Positions 24,464 through 38,477 of a stretch of 64,000 bases of DNA are shown here, one piece after another (position 1 is the first letter of the stretch; each line of letters opens with the position of its first letter). Both the position numbers and the translations under genes were made by a program. The stretch is from Actinernus sp. WN-2022 (lineage: Eukaryota > Cnidaria > Anthozoa > Actiniaria > Actinernidae), in NCBI GenBank assembly GCA_030867875.1, contig JAOWCC010000286.1, positions 1,054,001 through 1,118,000 of the forward strand, in the 5' to 3' direction. Below the pieces are notes generated by a model, which was not told the origin of the DNA, searched no databases, and was given only the letters and a program-made list of their open reading frames with translations.

Positions 24464-25541
24464 ATGTTGATATTTGCTCTTAACTTGAGCGGCGAACAGA
24501 GTCATTGCACCAACGATGGAATATCCATTGTCATCTTAGATTTGCTAATTTCCCGACATCAATTCCCGTGTTCGTCGCTTTACGGACAATGAACCGATTT
24601 TGTTTGCGATTTTCTTCGGAAAGAAACCGGCCGCAAAACATCTGAATGGGAAACAGAACCAAATCTTCCACGGGGCAATGCCATAGTGTTAATAAGTTGC
24701 GAGAAGTCTTATCAAGTTTTCTCACATGCAGCATCTCTCCTTTTTCATTTTCCTTCATTATTGCAAAGATATGAATTGAAAAATGCACCAGTTGTAAAAA
24801 ATCGAAGGCATATGAATATTGCCACAAATTCCGGATGCTTTGGTAAATAATCAATATGGTTGATGTTAACGTTAAGCCAAAGAAAGACAATAAAATGTTC
24901 AATTGAAAACAATCTAGCAAATTTGGTATTTACATTGATCGAGGGAAATCTTGTAGGACGTAGCTGTGTACATCTGATTACAAGTGGTGAAAGTGACGTA
25001 ACGCGCGCGGTTATTGACGTCACAATAGAGTTTGGCTTGTTGCACGTTTTGCCGTAAAAACTCGCGTTGACAATGTGCTCGGAGCATTCTGTACACGTCT
25101 GCCTCTTATACGTAACTCTCTAAAACGCATGGACAAGGATGCCTGTGCGTACTAAGAGAGCCAGCAGAATTTGGGAACGCTTAGTTCAACTATTCTCTCG
25201 TTTATTTGGATTTGATTCATGGCTCGACCGCCGAAAGTCGCTGTTGTATTGCAGATGAATAAGTAAGGTGAGAACTTTGTTGTAATCACATGAAGATTTT
25301 CTGGCTCAATCATACTATAATTAAAGAGGGATTTGCGATTGAGTAACGAATATCATAGTGCCTGTTTGCGACAGTTTATGGTAATCTATCTATACACTCT
25401 AAAACCGATTTTTGCCGTAAGTGATGGTATGTTCAACGCGGCAAATTTAATTATCTTCTAGTTAATCTGCAATTCTGTAGATTCTACTACACTTTAATTC
25501 CCTCTTCTTGTTTCTCTGTTGCTTATATTTATTTCATATAG
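24464..25541. repeat. Monomer M23, class B (aac), C tail
   Basis: Same haplotype as M19. Confidence 0.95.
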
Positions 25542-26619
25542 ATGTTGATATTTGCTCTTAGCTTGAGCGGCGAACAGAGTCATTGCACCGGCGATGGAAT
25601 ATCCATTGTTATCTTAGATTTACTAATTTCCCGACATCAATTCCCGTGTTCGTCGCTTTACGGACAAGGAACAGATTTTGTTTGCGATTTTCAACGGAAA
25701 GAAACCGGCCGCAAAACATTTGAATGGGAAACAGAACCAAATCTTCCACGGGGCAATGCCATAGTGTTAATAAGTTTCGAGAAGTCTTATCAAGTTTTCT
25801 CACATGCAGCATCTCTCCTTTTTCATTTTCCTTCATTACTGCAAAGATATGAATTGAAAAATGCAACAGTTGTAAAAAATCAAAGGCATATGAATATTGC
25901 CACAAATTCCGGATACTTTGGTAAATAATCAATATGGTTGATGTTAACGCTAAGCTAAAGAAACCCAATAAAGTGTTCAATTGAAAACAATCTAGCAAAT
26001 TTGGTATTTACATTGATCAAGGGAAATCTTGTAGGACGTAGCTGTGTACATCTAATTACAAGTGGTGAAAGTGACGTAACGCGCGCGGTTATTGACGTCA
26101 CAATAGAGTTTGGCTGGTTACAAGTTTTGAAGTAAAAACTCGCGTTGACAATGCGCTCGGAGCATTCTGTACAAGTCTGCCTCTTATACTTCACTCTCTA
26201 AAACGGATGGACAAGGATGCCTGTGCGTCCTAGGAGAGCCAGCAGAATTTGGGAACGCTTAGTTCAACTATTCTCTCGTTTATATGGATTTGATTCATGG
26301 CTCGACCGCCGAAAGTCGCTGTTGTATTGCAGATGAATAAGTAAGGTGAGAACTTTGTTGTAATCACATGAAGATTTTCTGGCTCAATTATACTATAATT
26401 AAAGGGGGATTTGCGATTGAATAACGAATATCATAGTGCCTGTTTGCGACAGTTTATGGTAATCTATCTATACACTCTAAAACCGGTTTTTGCCGTAAGT
26501 GATGATATGTTCAACGCGGCAAATTTAATTATCTTCTAGTTAATCTGCAATTCTGTAGATTCTACTACACTTTAATTCCCTCTTCTTGTTTCTCTGTTGC
26601 TTATATTTATTTCATATAG
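25542..26619. repeat. Monomer M24, class A, S tail
   Basis: Same haplotype as M20. Confidence 0.95.
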
Positions 26620-27697
26620 ATGTTGATATTTGCTCTTAGCTTCAGCGGCGAACAGAGTCATTGCACCGGCGATGGAATATCCATTGTTATCTTAGATTTA
26701 CTAATTTCCCGACATCAATTCCCGTGTTCGTCGCTTTACGGACAATGAACCGATTTTGTTTGCGATTTTCTTCGGAAAGAAACCGGCCGCAAAACATCTG
26801 AATGGGAAACAGAACCAAATCTTCCACGGGGCAATGCCATAGTGTTAATAAGTTGCGAGAAGTCTTATCAAGTTTTCTCACATGCAGCATCTCTCCTTTT
26901 TCATTTTCCTTCATTATTGCAAAGATATGAATTGAAAAATGCACCAGTTGTAAAAAATCGAAGGCATATGAATATTACCACAAATTCCGGATGCTTTGGT
27001 AAATAATCAATATGGTTGATGTTAACGTTAAGCTAAAGAAACCCAATAAAGTGTTCAATTGAAAACAATCTAGTAAATTTGGTATTTACATTGATCAAGG
27101 GAAATCTTGTAGGACGTAGCTGTGTACATCTAATTACAAGTGGTGAAAGTGACGTAACGCGCGCGGTTATTGACGTCACAATAGAGTTTGGCTGGTTGCA
27201 AGTTTTGAAGTAAAAACTCGCGTTGACAATGCGCTCGGAGCATTCTGTACAAGTCTGCCTCTTATACTTCACTCTCTAAAACGGATGGACAAGGATGCCT
27301 GTGCGTACTAGGAGAGCCAGCAGAATTTGGGAACGCTTAGTTCAACTATTCTCTCGTTTATATGGATTTGATTCATGGCTCGACCGCCGAAAGTCGCTGT
27401 TGTATTGCAGATGAATAAGTAAGGTGAGAACTTTGTTGTAATCACATGAAGATTTTCTGGTTCAATTATACTATAATTAAAGGGGGATTTGCGATTGAAT
27501 AACGAATATCATAGTGCCTGTTTGCGACAGTTTATGGTAATCTATCTATACACTCTAAAACCGGTTTTTCCCGTAAGTGATGGTATGTTCAACGCGGCAA
27601 ATTTAATTATCTTCTAGTTAATCTGCAATTCTGTAGATTCTACTACACTTTAATTCCCTCTTCTTGTTTCTCTGTTGCTTATATTTATTTCATATAG
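26620..27697. repeat. Monomer M25, class X, S-to-L tail
   Basis: Same haplotype as M21 with a private c at 26643. Confidence 0.94.
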
Positions 27698-28775
27698 ATG
27701 TTGATATTTGCTCTTAGCTTGAGCGGCGAACAGAGTCATTGCACCGGCGATGGAATATCCATTGTTATCTTAGATTTACTAATTTCCCGACATCAATTCC
27801 CGTGTTCGTCGCTTTACGGACAAGGAACAGATTTTGTTTGCGATTTTCAACGGAAAGAAACCGGCCGCAAAACATTTGAATGGGAAACAGAACCAAATCT
27901 TCCACGGGGCAATGCCATAGTGTTAATAAGTTTCGAGAAGTCTTATCAAGTTTTCTCACATGCAGCATCTCTCCTTTTTCATTTTCCTTCATTACTGCAA
28001 AGATATGAATGGAAAAATGCAACAGTTGTAAAAAATCAAAGGCATATGAATATTGCCACAAATTCCGGATGCTTTGGTAAATAATCAATATGGTTGATGT
28101 TAACGCTAAGCTAAAGAAACCCAATAAAGTGTTCAATTGAAAACAATCTAGCAAATTTCGTATTTACATTGATCAAGGGAAATCTTGTAGGACGTAGCTG
28201 TGTACATCTAATTACAAGTGGTGAAAGTGACGTAACGCGCGCGGTTATTGACGTCACAATAGAGTTTGGCTGGTTACAAGTTTTGAAGTAAAAACTCGCG
28301 TTGACAATGCGCTCGGAGCATTCTGTACACGTCTGCCTCTTATACTTCACTCTCTAAAACGGATGGACAAGGATGCCTGTGCGTACTAGGAGAGCCAGCA
28401 GAATTTGGGAACGCTTAGTTCAACTATTCTCTCGTTTATTTGGATTTGATTCATGGCTCGACCGCCGAAAGTCGCTGTTGTATTGCAGATGAATAAGTAA
28501 GGTGAGAACTTTGTTGTAATCACATGAAGATTTTCTGGTTCAATTATACTATAATTAAAGGGGGATTTGCGATTGAATAACGAATATCATAGTGCCTGTT
28601 TGCGACAGTTTATGGTAATCTATCTATACACTCTAAAACCGGTTTTTGCCGTAAGTGATGGTATGTTCAACGCGGAAAATTTAATTATCTTCTAGTTAAT
28701 CTGCAATTCTGTAGATTCTACTACACTTTAATTCCCTCTTCTTGTTTCTCTGTTGCTTATATCTATTTCATATAG
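27698..28775. repeat. Monomer M26, class A, L tail
   Basis: gtgcgtact instead of atgcgtact; cggaaaatt near 28676. Confidence 0.95.
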
Positions 28776-29853
28776 ATGTTGATATTTGCTCTTAACTTGA
28801 GCGGCGAACAGAGTCATTGCACCAACGATGGAATATCCATTGTCATCTTAGATTTGCTAATTTCCCGACATCAATTCCCGTGTTCGTCGCTTTACGGACA
28901 ATGAACCGATTTTGTTTGCGATTTTCTTCGGAAAGAAACCGGCCGCAAAACATCAGAATGGGAAACAGAACCAAATCTTCCACGGGGCAATGCCATAGTG
29001 TTAATAAGTTGCGAGAAGTCTTATCAAGTTTTCTCACATGCAGCATCTCTCCTTTTTCATTTTCCTTCATTATTGCAAAGATATGAATTGAAAAATGCAC
29101 CAGTTGTAAAAAATCGAAGGCATATGAATATTGCCACAAATTCCGGATGCTTTGGTAAATAATCAATATGGTTGATGTTAACGTTAAGCCAAAGAAAGAC
29201 AATAAAATGTTCAATTGAAAACAATCTAGCAAATTTGGTATTTACATTGATCGAGGGAAATCTTGTAGGACGTAGCTGTGTACATCTGATTACAAGTGGT
29301 GAAAGTGACGTAACGCGCGCGGTTATTGACGTCACAATAGAGTTTGGCTTGTTGCACGTTTTGCCGTAAAAACTCGCGTTGACAATGTGCTCGGAGCATT
29401 CTGTACACGTCTGCCTCTTATACGTAACTCTCTAAAACGCATGGACAAGGATGCCTGTGCGTACTAAGAGAGCCAGCAGAATTTGGGAACGCTTAGTTCA
29501 ACTATTCTCTCGTTTATTTGGATTTGATTCATGGCTCGACCGCCGAAAGTCGCTGTTGTATTGCAGATGAATAAGTAAGGTGAGAACTTTGTTGTAATCA
29601 CATGAAGATTTTCTGGCTCAATCATACTATAATTAAAGAGGGATTTGCGATTGAGTAACGAATATCATAGTGCCTGTTTGCGACAGTTTATGGTAATCTA
29701 TCTATACACTCTAAAACCGATTTTTGCCGTAAGTGATGGTATGTTCAACGCGGCAAATTTAATTATCTTCTAGTTAATCTGCAATTCTGTAGATTCTACT
29801 ACACTTTAATTCCCTCTTCTTGTTTCTCTGTTGCTTATATTTATTTCATATAG
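28776..29853. repeat. Monomer M27, class B (aac), C tail
   Basis: Private a at 28955 (catcag). Confidence 0.95.
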
Positions 29854-30931
29854 ATGTTGATATTTGCTCTTAGCTTGAGCGGCGAACAGAGTCATTGCAC
29901 CGGCGATGGAATATCCATTGTTATCTTAGATTTACTAATTTCCCGACATCAATTCCCGTGTTCGTCGCTTTACGGACAAGGAACAGATTTTGTTTGCGAT
30001 TTTCAACGGAAAGAAACCGGCCGCAAAACATTTGAATGGGAAACAGAACCAAATCTTCCACGGGGCAATGCCATAGTGTTAATAAGTTTCGAGAAGTCTT
30101 ATCAAGTTTTCTCACATGCAGCATCTCTCCTTTTTCATTTTCCTTCATTACTGCAAAGATATGAATTGAAAAATGCAACAGTTGTAAAAAATCAAAGGCA
30201 TATGAATATTGCCACAAATTCCGGATACTTTGGTAAATAATCAATATGGTTGATGTTAACGCTAAGCTAAAGAAACCCAATAAAGTGTTCAATTGAAAAC
30301 AATCTAGCAAATTTGGTATTTACATTGATCAAGGGAAATCTTGTAGGACGTAGCTGTGTACATCTAATTACAAGTGGTGAAAGTGACGTAACGCGCGCGG
30401 TTATTGACGTCACAATAGAGTTTGGCTGGTTACAAGTTTTGAAGTAAAAACTCGCGTTGACAATGCGCTCGGAGCATTCTGTACAAGTCTGCCTCTTATA
30501 CTTCACTCTCTAAAACGGATGGACAAGGATGCCTGTGCGTCCTAGGAGAGCCAGCAGAATTTGGGAACGCTTAGTTCAACTATTCTCTCGTTTATATGGA
30601 TTTGATTCATGGCTCGACCGCCGAAAGTCGCTGTTGTATTGCAGATGAATAAGTAAGGTGAGAACTTTGTTGTAATCACATGAAGATTTTCTGGCTCAAT
30701 TATACTATAATTAAAGGGGGATTTGCGATTGAATAACGAATATCATAGTGCCTGTTTGCGACAGTTTATGGTAATCTATCTATACACTCTAAAACCGGTT
30801 TTTGCCGTAAGTGATGATATGTTCAACGCGGCAAATTTAATTATCTTCTAGTTAATCTGCAATTCTGTAGATTCTACTACACTTTAATTCCCTCTTCTTG
30901 TTTCTCTGTTGCTTATATTTATTTCATATAG
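29854..30931. repeat. Monomer M28, class A, S tail
   Basis: Same haplotype as M20 and M24. Confidence 0.95.
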
Positions 30932-32009
30932 ATGTTGATATTTGCTCTTAGCTTGAGCGGCGAACAGAGTCATTGCACCGGCGATGGAATATCCATTGTT
31001 ATCTTAGATTTACTAATTTCCCGACATCAATTCCCGTGTTCGTCGCTTTACGGACAATGAACCGATTTTGTTTGCGATTTTCTTCGGAAAGAAACCGGCC
31101 GCAAAACATCTGAATGGGAAACAGAACCAAATCTTCCACGGGGCAATGCCATAGTGTTAATAAGTTGCGAGAAGTCTTATCAAGTTTTCTCACATGCAGC
31201 ATCTCTCCTTTTTCATTTTCCTTCATTATTGCAAAGATATGAATTGAAAAATGCACCAGTTGTAAAAAATCGAAGGCATATGAATATTACCACAAATTCC
31301 GGATGCTTTGGTAAATAATCAATATGGTTGATGTTAACGTTAAGCTAAAGAAACCCAATAAAGTGTTCAATTGAAAACAATCTAGTAAATTTGGTATTTA
31401 CATTGATCAAGGGAAATCTTGTAGGACGTAGCTGTGTACATCTAATTACAAGTGGTGAAAGTGACGTAACGCGCGCGGTTATTGACGTCACAATAGAGTT
31501 TGGCTGGTTGCAAGTTTTGAAGTAAAAACTCGCGTTGACAATGCGCTCGGAGCATTCTGTACAAGTCTGCCTCTTATACTTCACTCTCTAAAACGGATGG
31601 ACAAGGATGCCTGTGCGTCCTAGGAGAGCCAGCAGAATTTGGGAACGCTTAGTTCAACTATTCTCTCGTTTATATGGATTTGATTCATGGCTCGACCGCC
31701 GAAAGTCGCTGTTGTATTGCAGATGAATAAGTAAGGTGAGAACTTTGTTGTAATCACATGAAGATTTTCTGGCTCAATTATACTATAATTAAAGGGGGAT
31801 TTGCGATTGAATAACGAATATCATAGTGCCTGTTTGCGACAGTTTATGGTAATCTATCTATACACTCTAAAACCGGTTTTTGCCGTAAGTGATGATATGT
31901 TCAACGCGGCAAATTTAATTATCTTCTAGTTAATCTGCAATTCTGTAGATTCTACTACACTTTAATTCCCTCTTCTTGTTTCTCTGTTGCTTATATTTAT
32001 TTCATATAG
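30932..32009. repeat. Monomer M29, class X, S tail with gtcctagg
   Basis: X unit with the gtcctagg marker otherwise restricted to A-S units, so its tail is M28-derived. Confidence 0.93.
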
Positions 32010-33087
32010 ATGTTGATATTTGCTCTTAGCTTGAGCGGCGAACAGAGTCATTGCACCGGCGATGGAATATCCATTGTTATCTTAGATTTACTAATTTCCC
32101 GACATCAATTCCCGTGTTCGTCGCTTTACGGACAATGAACCGATTTTGTTTGCGATTTTCTTCGGAAAGAAACCGGCCGCAAAACATCTGAATGGGAAAC
32201 AGAACCAAATCTTCCACGGGGCAATGCCATAGTGTTAATAAGTTGCGAGAAGTCTTATCAAGTTTTCTCACATGCAGCATCTCTCCTTTTTCATTTTCCT
32301 TCATTATTGCAAAGATATGAATTGAAAAATGCACCAGTTGTAAAAAATCGAAGGCATATGAATATTACCACAAATTCCGGATGCTTTGGTAAATAATCAA
32401 TATGGTTGATGTTAACGTTAAGCTAAAGAAACCCAATAAAGTGTTCAATTGAAAACAATCTAGTAAATTTGGTATTTACATTGATCAAGGGAAATCTTGT
32501 AGGACGTAGCTGTGTACATCTAATTACAAGTGGTGAAAGTGACGTAACGCGCGCGGTTATTGACGTCACAATAGAGTTTGGCTGGTTGCAAGTTTTGAAG
32601 TAAAAACTCGCGTTGACAATGCGCTCGGAGCATTCTGTACACGTCTGCCTCTTATACTTCACTCTCTAAAACGGATGGACAAGGATGCCTATGCGTACTA
32701 GGAGAGCCAGCAGAATTTGGGAACGCTTAGTTCAACTATTTTCTCGTTTATTTGGATTTGATTCATGGCTCGACCGCCGAAAGTCGCTGTTGTATTGCAG
32801 ATGAATAAGTAAGGTGAGAACTTTGTTGTAATCACATGAAGATTTTCTGGTTCAATTATACTATAATTAAAGGGGGATTTGCGATTGAATAACGAATATC
32901 ATAGTGCCTGTTTGCGACAGTTTATGGTAATCTATCTATACACTCTAAAACCGGTTTTTGCCGTAAGTGATGGTATGTTCAACGCGGCAAATTTAATTAT
33001 CTTCTAGTTAATCTGCAATTCTGTAGATTCTACTACACTTTAATTCCCTCTTCTTGTTTCTCTGTTGCTTATATCTATTTCATATAG
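32010..33087. repeat. Monomer M30, class X, L tail
   Basis: X up to ggttgcaag, then acacgtctg, atgcgtact and L markers; t at 32741 shared with M32. Confidence 0.93.
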
Positions 33088-34165
33088 ATGTTGATATTTG
33101 CTCTTAACTTGAGCGGCGAACAGAGTCATTGCACCAACGATGGAATATCCATTGTCATCTTAGATTTGCTAATTTCCCGACATCAATTCCCGTGTTCGTC
33201 GCTTTACGGACAATGAACCGATTTTGTTTGCGATTTTCTTCGGAAAGAAACCGGCCGCAAAACATCTGAATGGGAAACAGAACCAAATCTTCCACGGGGC
33301 AATGCCATAGTGTTAATAAGTTGCGAGAAGTCTTATCAAGTTTTCTCACATGCAGCATCTCTCCTTTTTCATTTTCCTTCATTATTGCAAAGATATGAAT
33401 TGAAAAATGCACCAGTTGTAAAAAATCGAAGGCATATGAATATTGCCACAAATTCCGGATGCTTTGGTAAATAATCAATATGGTTGATGTTAACGTTAAG
33501 CCAAAGAAAGACAATAAAATGTTCAATTGAAAACAATCTAGCAAATTTGGTATTTACATTGATCGAGGGAAATCTTGTAGGACGTAGCTGTGTACATCTG
33601 ATTACAAGTGGTGAAAGTGACGTAACGCGCGCGGTTATTGACGTCACAATAGAGTTTGGCTTGTTGCACGTTTTGCCGTAAAAACTCGCGTTGACAATGT
33701 GCTCGGAGCATTCTGTACACGTCTGCCTCTTATACGTAACTCTCTAAAACGCATGGACAAGGATGCCTGTGCGTACTAAGAGAGCCAGCAGAATTTGGGA
33801 ACGCTTAGTTCAACTATTCTCTCGTTTATTTGGATTTGATTCATGGCTCGACCGCCGAAAGTCGCTGTTGTATTGCAGATGAATAAGTAAGGTGAGAACT
33901 TTGTTGTAATCACATGAAGATTTTCTGGCTCAATCATACTATAATTAAAGAGGGATTTGCGATTGAGTAACGAATATCATAGTGCCTGTTTGCGACAGTT
34001 TATGGTAATCTATCTATACACTCTAAAACCGATTTTTGCCGTAAGTGATGGTATGTTCAACGCGGCAAATTTAATTATCTTCTAGTTAATCTGCAATTCT
34101 GTAGATTCTACTACACTTTAATTCCCTCTTCTTGTTTCTCTGTTGCTTATATTTATTTCATATAG
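33088..34165. repeat. Monomer M31, class B (aac), C tail
   Basis: Same haplotype as M19 and M23. Confidence 0.95.
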
Positions 34166-35243
34166 ATGTTGATATTTGCTCTTAGCTTGAGCGGCGAACA
34201 GAGTCATTGCACCGGCGATGGAATATCCATTGTTATCTTAGATTTACTAATTTCCCGACATCAATTCCCGTGTTCGTCGCTTTACGGACAAGGAACAGAT
34301 TTTGTTTGCGATTTTCAACGGAAAGAAACCGGCCGCAAAACATTTGAATGGGAAACAGAACCAAATCTTCCACGGGGCAATGCCATAGTGTTAATAAGTT
34401 TCGAGAAGTCTTATCAAGTTTTCTCACATGCAGCATCTCTCCTTTTTCATTTTCCTTCATTACTGCAAAGATATGAATTGAAAAATGCAACAGTTGTAAA
34501 AAATCAAAGGCATATGAATATTGCCACAAATTCCGGATACTTTGGTAAATAATCAATATGGTTGATGTTAACGTTAAGCTAAAGAAACCCAATAAAGTGT
34601 TCAATTGAAAACAATCTAGTAAATTTGGTATTTACATTGATCAAGGGAAATCTTGTAGGACGTAGCTGTGTACATCTAATTACAAGTGGTGAAAGTGACG
34701 TAACGCGCGCGGTTATTGACGTCACAATAGAGTTTGGCTGGTTGCAAGTTTTGAAGTAAAAACTCGCGTTGACAATGCGCTCGGAGCATTCTGTACACGT
34801 CTGCCTCTTATACTTCACTCTCTAAAACGGATGGACAAGGATGCCTGTGCGTACTAGGAGAGCCAGCAGAATTTGGGAACGCTTAGTTCAACTATTTTCT
34901 CGTTTATTTGGATTTGATTCATGGCTCGACCGCCGAAAGTCGCTGTTGTATTGCAGATGAATAAGTAAGGTGAGAACTTTGTTGTAATCACATGAAGATT
35001 TTCTGGTTCAATTATACTATAATTAAAGGGGGATTTGCGATTGAATAACGAATATCATAGTGCCTGTTTGCGACAGTTTATGGTAATCTATCTATACACT
35101 CTAAAACCGGTTTTTGCCGTAAGTGATGGTATGTTCAACGCGGCAAATTTAATTATCTTCTAGTTAATCTGCAATTCTGTAGATTCTACTACACTTTAAT
35201 TCCCTCTTCTTGTTTCTCTGTTGCTTATATCTATTTCATATAG
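34166..35243. repeat. Monomer M32, class A head joined to M30-like tail
   Basis: A markers up to a at 34539, then acgtt (34574), ctagt, ggttgcaag and L tail with t at 34897. The switch lies in 34540-34573. Confidence 0.93.
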
Positions 35244-36321
35244 ATGTTGATATTTGCTCTTAACTTGAGCGGCGAACAGAGTCATTGCACCAACGATGGA
35301 ATATCCATTGTCATCTTAGATTTGCTAATTTCCCGACATCAATTCCCGTGTTCGTCGCTTTACGGACAATGAACCGATTTTGTTTGCGATTTTCTTCGGA
35401 AAGAAACCGGCCGCAAAACATCTGAATGGGAAACAGAACCAAATCTTCCACGGGGCAATGCCATAGTGTTAATAAGTTGCGAGAAGTCTTATCAAGTTTT
35501 CTCACATGCAGCATCTCTCCTTTTTCATTTTCCTTCATTATTGCAAAGATATGAATTGAAAAATGCACCAGTTGTAAAAAATCGAAGGCATATGAATATT
35601 GCCACAAATTCCGGATGCTTTGGTAAATAATCAATATGGTTGATGTTAACGTTAAGCCAAAGAAAGACAATAAAATGTTCAATTGAAAACAATCTAGCAA
35701 ATTTGGTATTTACATTGATCGAGGGAAATCTTGTAGGACGTAGCTGTGTACATCTGATTACAAGTGGTGAAAGTGACGTAACGCGCGCGGTTATTGACGT
35801 CACAATAGAGTTTGGCTTGTTGCACGTTTTGCCGTAAAAACTCGCGTTGACAATGTGCTCGGAGCATTCTGTACACGTCTGCCTCTTATACGTAACTCTC
35901 TAAAACGCATGGACAAGGATGCCTGTGCGTACTAAGAGAGCCAGCAGAATTTGGGAACGCTTAGTTCAACTATTCTCTCGTTTATTTGGATTTGATTCAT
36001 GGCTCGACCGCCGAAAGTCGCTGTTGTATTGCAGATGAATAAGTAAGGTGAGAACTTTGTTGTAATCACATGAAGATTTTCTGGCTCAATCATACTATAA
36101 TTAAAGAGGGATTTGCGATTGAGTAACGAATATCATAGTGCCTGTTTGCGACAGTTTATGGTAATCTATCTATACACTCTAAAACCGATTTTTGCCGTAA
36201 GTGATGGTATGTTCAACGCGGCAAATTTAATTATCTTCTAGTTAATCTGCAATTCTGTAGATTCTACTACACTTTAATTCCCTCTTCTTGTTTCTCTGTT
36301 GCTTATATTTATTTCATATAG
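35244..36321. repeat. Monomer M33, class B (aac), C tail
   Basis: Same haplotype as M31. Confidence 0.95.
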
Positions 36322-37399
36322 ATGTTGATATTTGCTCTTAGCTTGAGCGGCGAACAGAGTCATTGCACCGGCGATGGAATATCCATTGTTATCTTAGATT
36401 TACTAATTTCCCGACATCAATTCCCGTGTTCGTCGCTTTACGGACAAGGAACAGATTTTGTTTGCGATTTTCAACGGAAAGAAACCGGCCGCAAAACATT
36501 TGAATGGGAAACAGAACCAAATCTTCCACGGGGCAATGCCATAGTGTTAATAAGTTTCGAGAAGTCTTATCAAGTTTTCTCACATGCAGCATCTCTCCTT
36601 TTTCATTTTCCTTCATTACTGCAAAGATATGAATTGAAAAATGCAACAGTTGTAAAAAATCAAAGGCATATGAATATTGCCACAAATTCCGGATACTTTG
36701 GTAAATAATCAATATGGTTGATGTTAACGCTAAGCTAAAGAAACCCAATAAAGTGTTCAATTGAAAACAATCTAGCAAATTTGGTATTTACATTGATCAA
36801 GGGAAATCTTGTAGGACGTAGCTGTGTACATCTAATTACAAGTGGTGAAAGTGACGTAACGCGCGCGGTTATTGACGTCACAATAGAGTTTGGCTGGTTA
36901 CAAGTTTTGAAGTAAAAACTCGCGTTGACAATGCGCTCGGAGCATTCTGTACAAGTCTGCCTCTTATACTTCACTCTCTAAAACGGATGGACAAGGATGC
37001 CTGTGCGTCCTAGGAGAGCCAGCAGAATTTGGGAACGCTTAGTTCAACTATTCTCTCGTTTATATGGATTTGATTCATGGCTCGACCGCCGAAAGTCGCT
37101 GTTGTATTGCAGATGAATAAGTAAGGTGAGAACTTTGTTGTAATCACATGAAGATTTTCTGGCTCAATTATACTATAATTAAAGGGGGATTTGCGATTGA
37201 ATAACGAATATCATAGTGCCTGTTTGCGACAGTTTATGGTAATCTATCTATACACTCTAAAACCGGTTTTTGCCGTAAGTGATGATATGTTCAACGCGGC
37301 AAATTTAATTATCTTCTAGTTAATCTGCAATTCTGTAGATTCTACTACACTTTAATTCCCTCTTCTTGTTTCTCTGTTGCTTATATTTATTTCATATAG
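36322..37399. repeat. Monomer M34, class A, S tail
   Basis: Same haplotype as M28. Confidence 0.95.
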
Positions 37400-38477
37400 A
37401 TGTTGATATTTGCTCTTAGCTTGAGCGGCGAACAGAGTCATTGCACCGGCGATGGAATATCCATTGTTATCTTAGATTTACTAATTTCCCGACATCAATT
37501 CCCGTGTTCGTCGCTTTACGGACAATGAACCGATTTTGTTTGCGATTTTCTTCGGAAAGAAACCGGCCGCAAAACATCTGAATGGGAAACAGAACCAAAT
37601 CTTCCACGGGGCAATGCCATAGTGTTAATAAGTTGCGAGAAGTCTTATCAAGTTTTCTCACATGCAGCCTCTCTCCTTTTTCATTTTCCTTCATTATTGC
37701 AAAGATATGAATTGAAAAATGCACCAGTTGTAAAAAATCGAAGGCATATGAATATTACCACAAATTCCGGATGCTTTGGTAAATAATCAATATGGTTGAT
37801 GTTAACGTTAAGCTAAAGAAACCCAATAAAGTGTTCAATTGAAAACAATCTAGTAAATTTGGTATTTACATTGATCAAGGGAAATCTTGTAGGACGTAGC
37901 TGTGTACATCTAATTACAAGTGGTGAAAGTGACGTAACGCGCGCGGTTATTGACGTCACAATAGAGTTTGGCTGGTTGCAAGTTTTGAAGTAAAAACTCG
38001 CGTTGACAATGCGCTCGGAGCATTCTGTACAAGTCTGCCTCTTATACTTCACTCTCTAAAACGGATGGACAAGGATGCCTGTGCGTACTAGGAGAGCCAG
38101 CAGAATTTGGGAACGCTTAGTTCAACTATTCTCTCGTTTATATGGATTTGATTCATGGCTCGACCGCCGAAAGTCCCTGTTGTATTGCAGATGAATAAGT
38201 AAGGTGAGAACTTTGTTGTAATCACATGAAGATTTTCTGGCTCAATTATACTATAATTAAAGGGGGATTTGCGATTGAATAACGAATATCATAGTGCCTG
38301 TTTGCGACAGTTTATGGTAATCTATCTATACACTCTAAAACCGGTTTTTCCCGTAAGTGATGATATGTTCAACGCGGCAAATTTAATTATCTTCTAGTTA
38401 ATCTGCAATTCTGTAGATTCTACTACACTTTAATTCCCTCTTCTTGTTTCTCTGTTGCTTATATTTATTTCATATAG
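37400..38477. repeat. Monomer M35, class X, S tail
   Basis: Private c at 37669 and c at 38176; tttttccc, gatgata. Confidence 0.94.

Larger units (their letters stand above)
21230..25541. repeat. Four-monomer higher-order unit (M20-M23), 4,312 bp
   Basis: Same class order as 16918-21229. It differs by canonical gtaatcac in M20, canonical ttccacgg in M21, ggttcaatta with gatggta in the M21 tail, and a private c at 24072 in M22. Confidence 0.9.
25542..29853. repeat. Four-monomer higher-order unit (M24-M27), 4,312 bp
   Basis: Same class order. It shares the ggttcaatta/gatggta state of the M21 tail with the preceding unit, so these two are the closest pair. Private changes: c at 26643 in M25, a at 28955 in M27, and cggaaaatt in the M26 tail. 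Confidence 0.9.
29854..34165. repeat. Altered four-monomer higher-order unit (M28-M31), 4,312 bp
   Basis: Length is preserved but the third monomer is class X instead of A, giving A-S, X, X, B-C. The M30 tail is type L and carries atgcgtact, so only the 5' part of the expected A-L monomer has been replaced by X sequence. Confidence 0.85.
34166..36321. repeat. Two-monomer remnant of the higher-order unit (M32-M33)
   Basis: A head joined to an M30-like tail, followed by B-C. Length 2,156 bp, exactly half a higher-order unit. M32 and M30 share t at 34897 and 32741 (cttttctcg-type variant), a state not seen elsewhere, so this remnant arose from the M28-M31 unit by loss of two monomers, with the junction inside M32. 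Confidence 0.8.
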
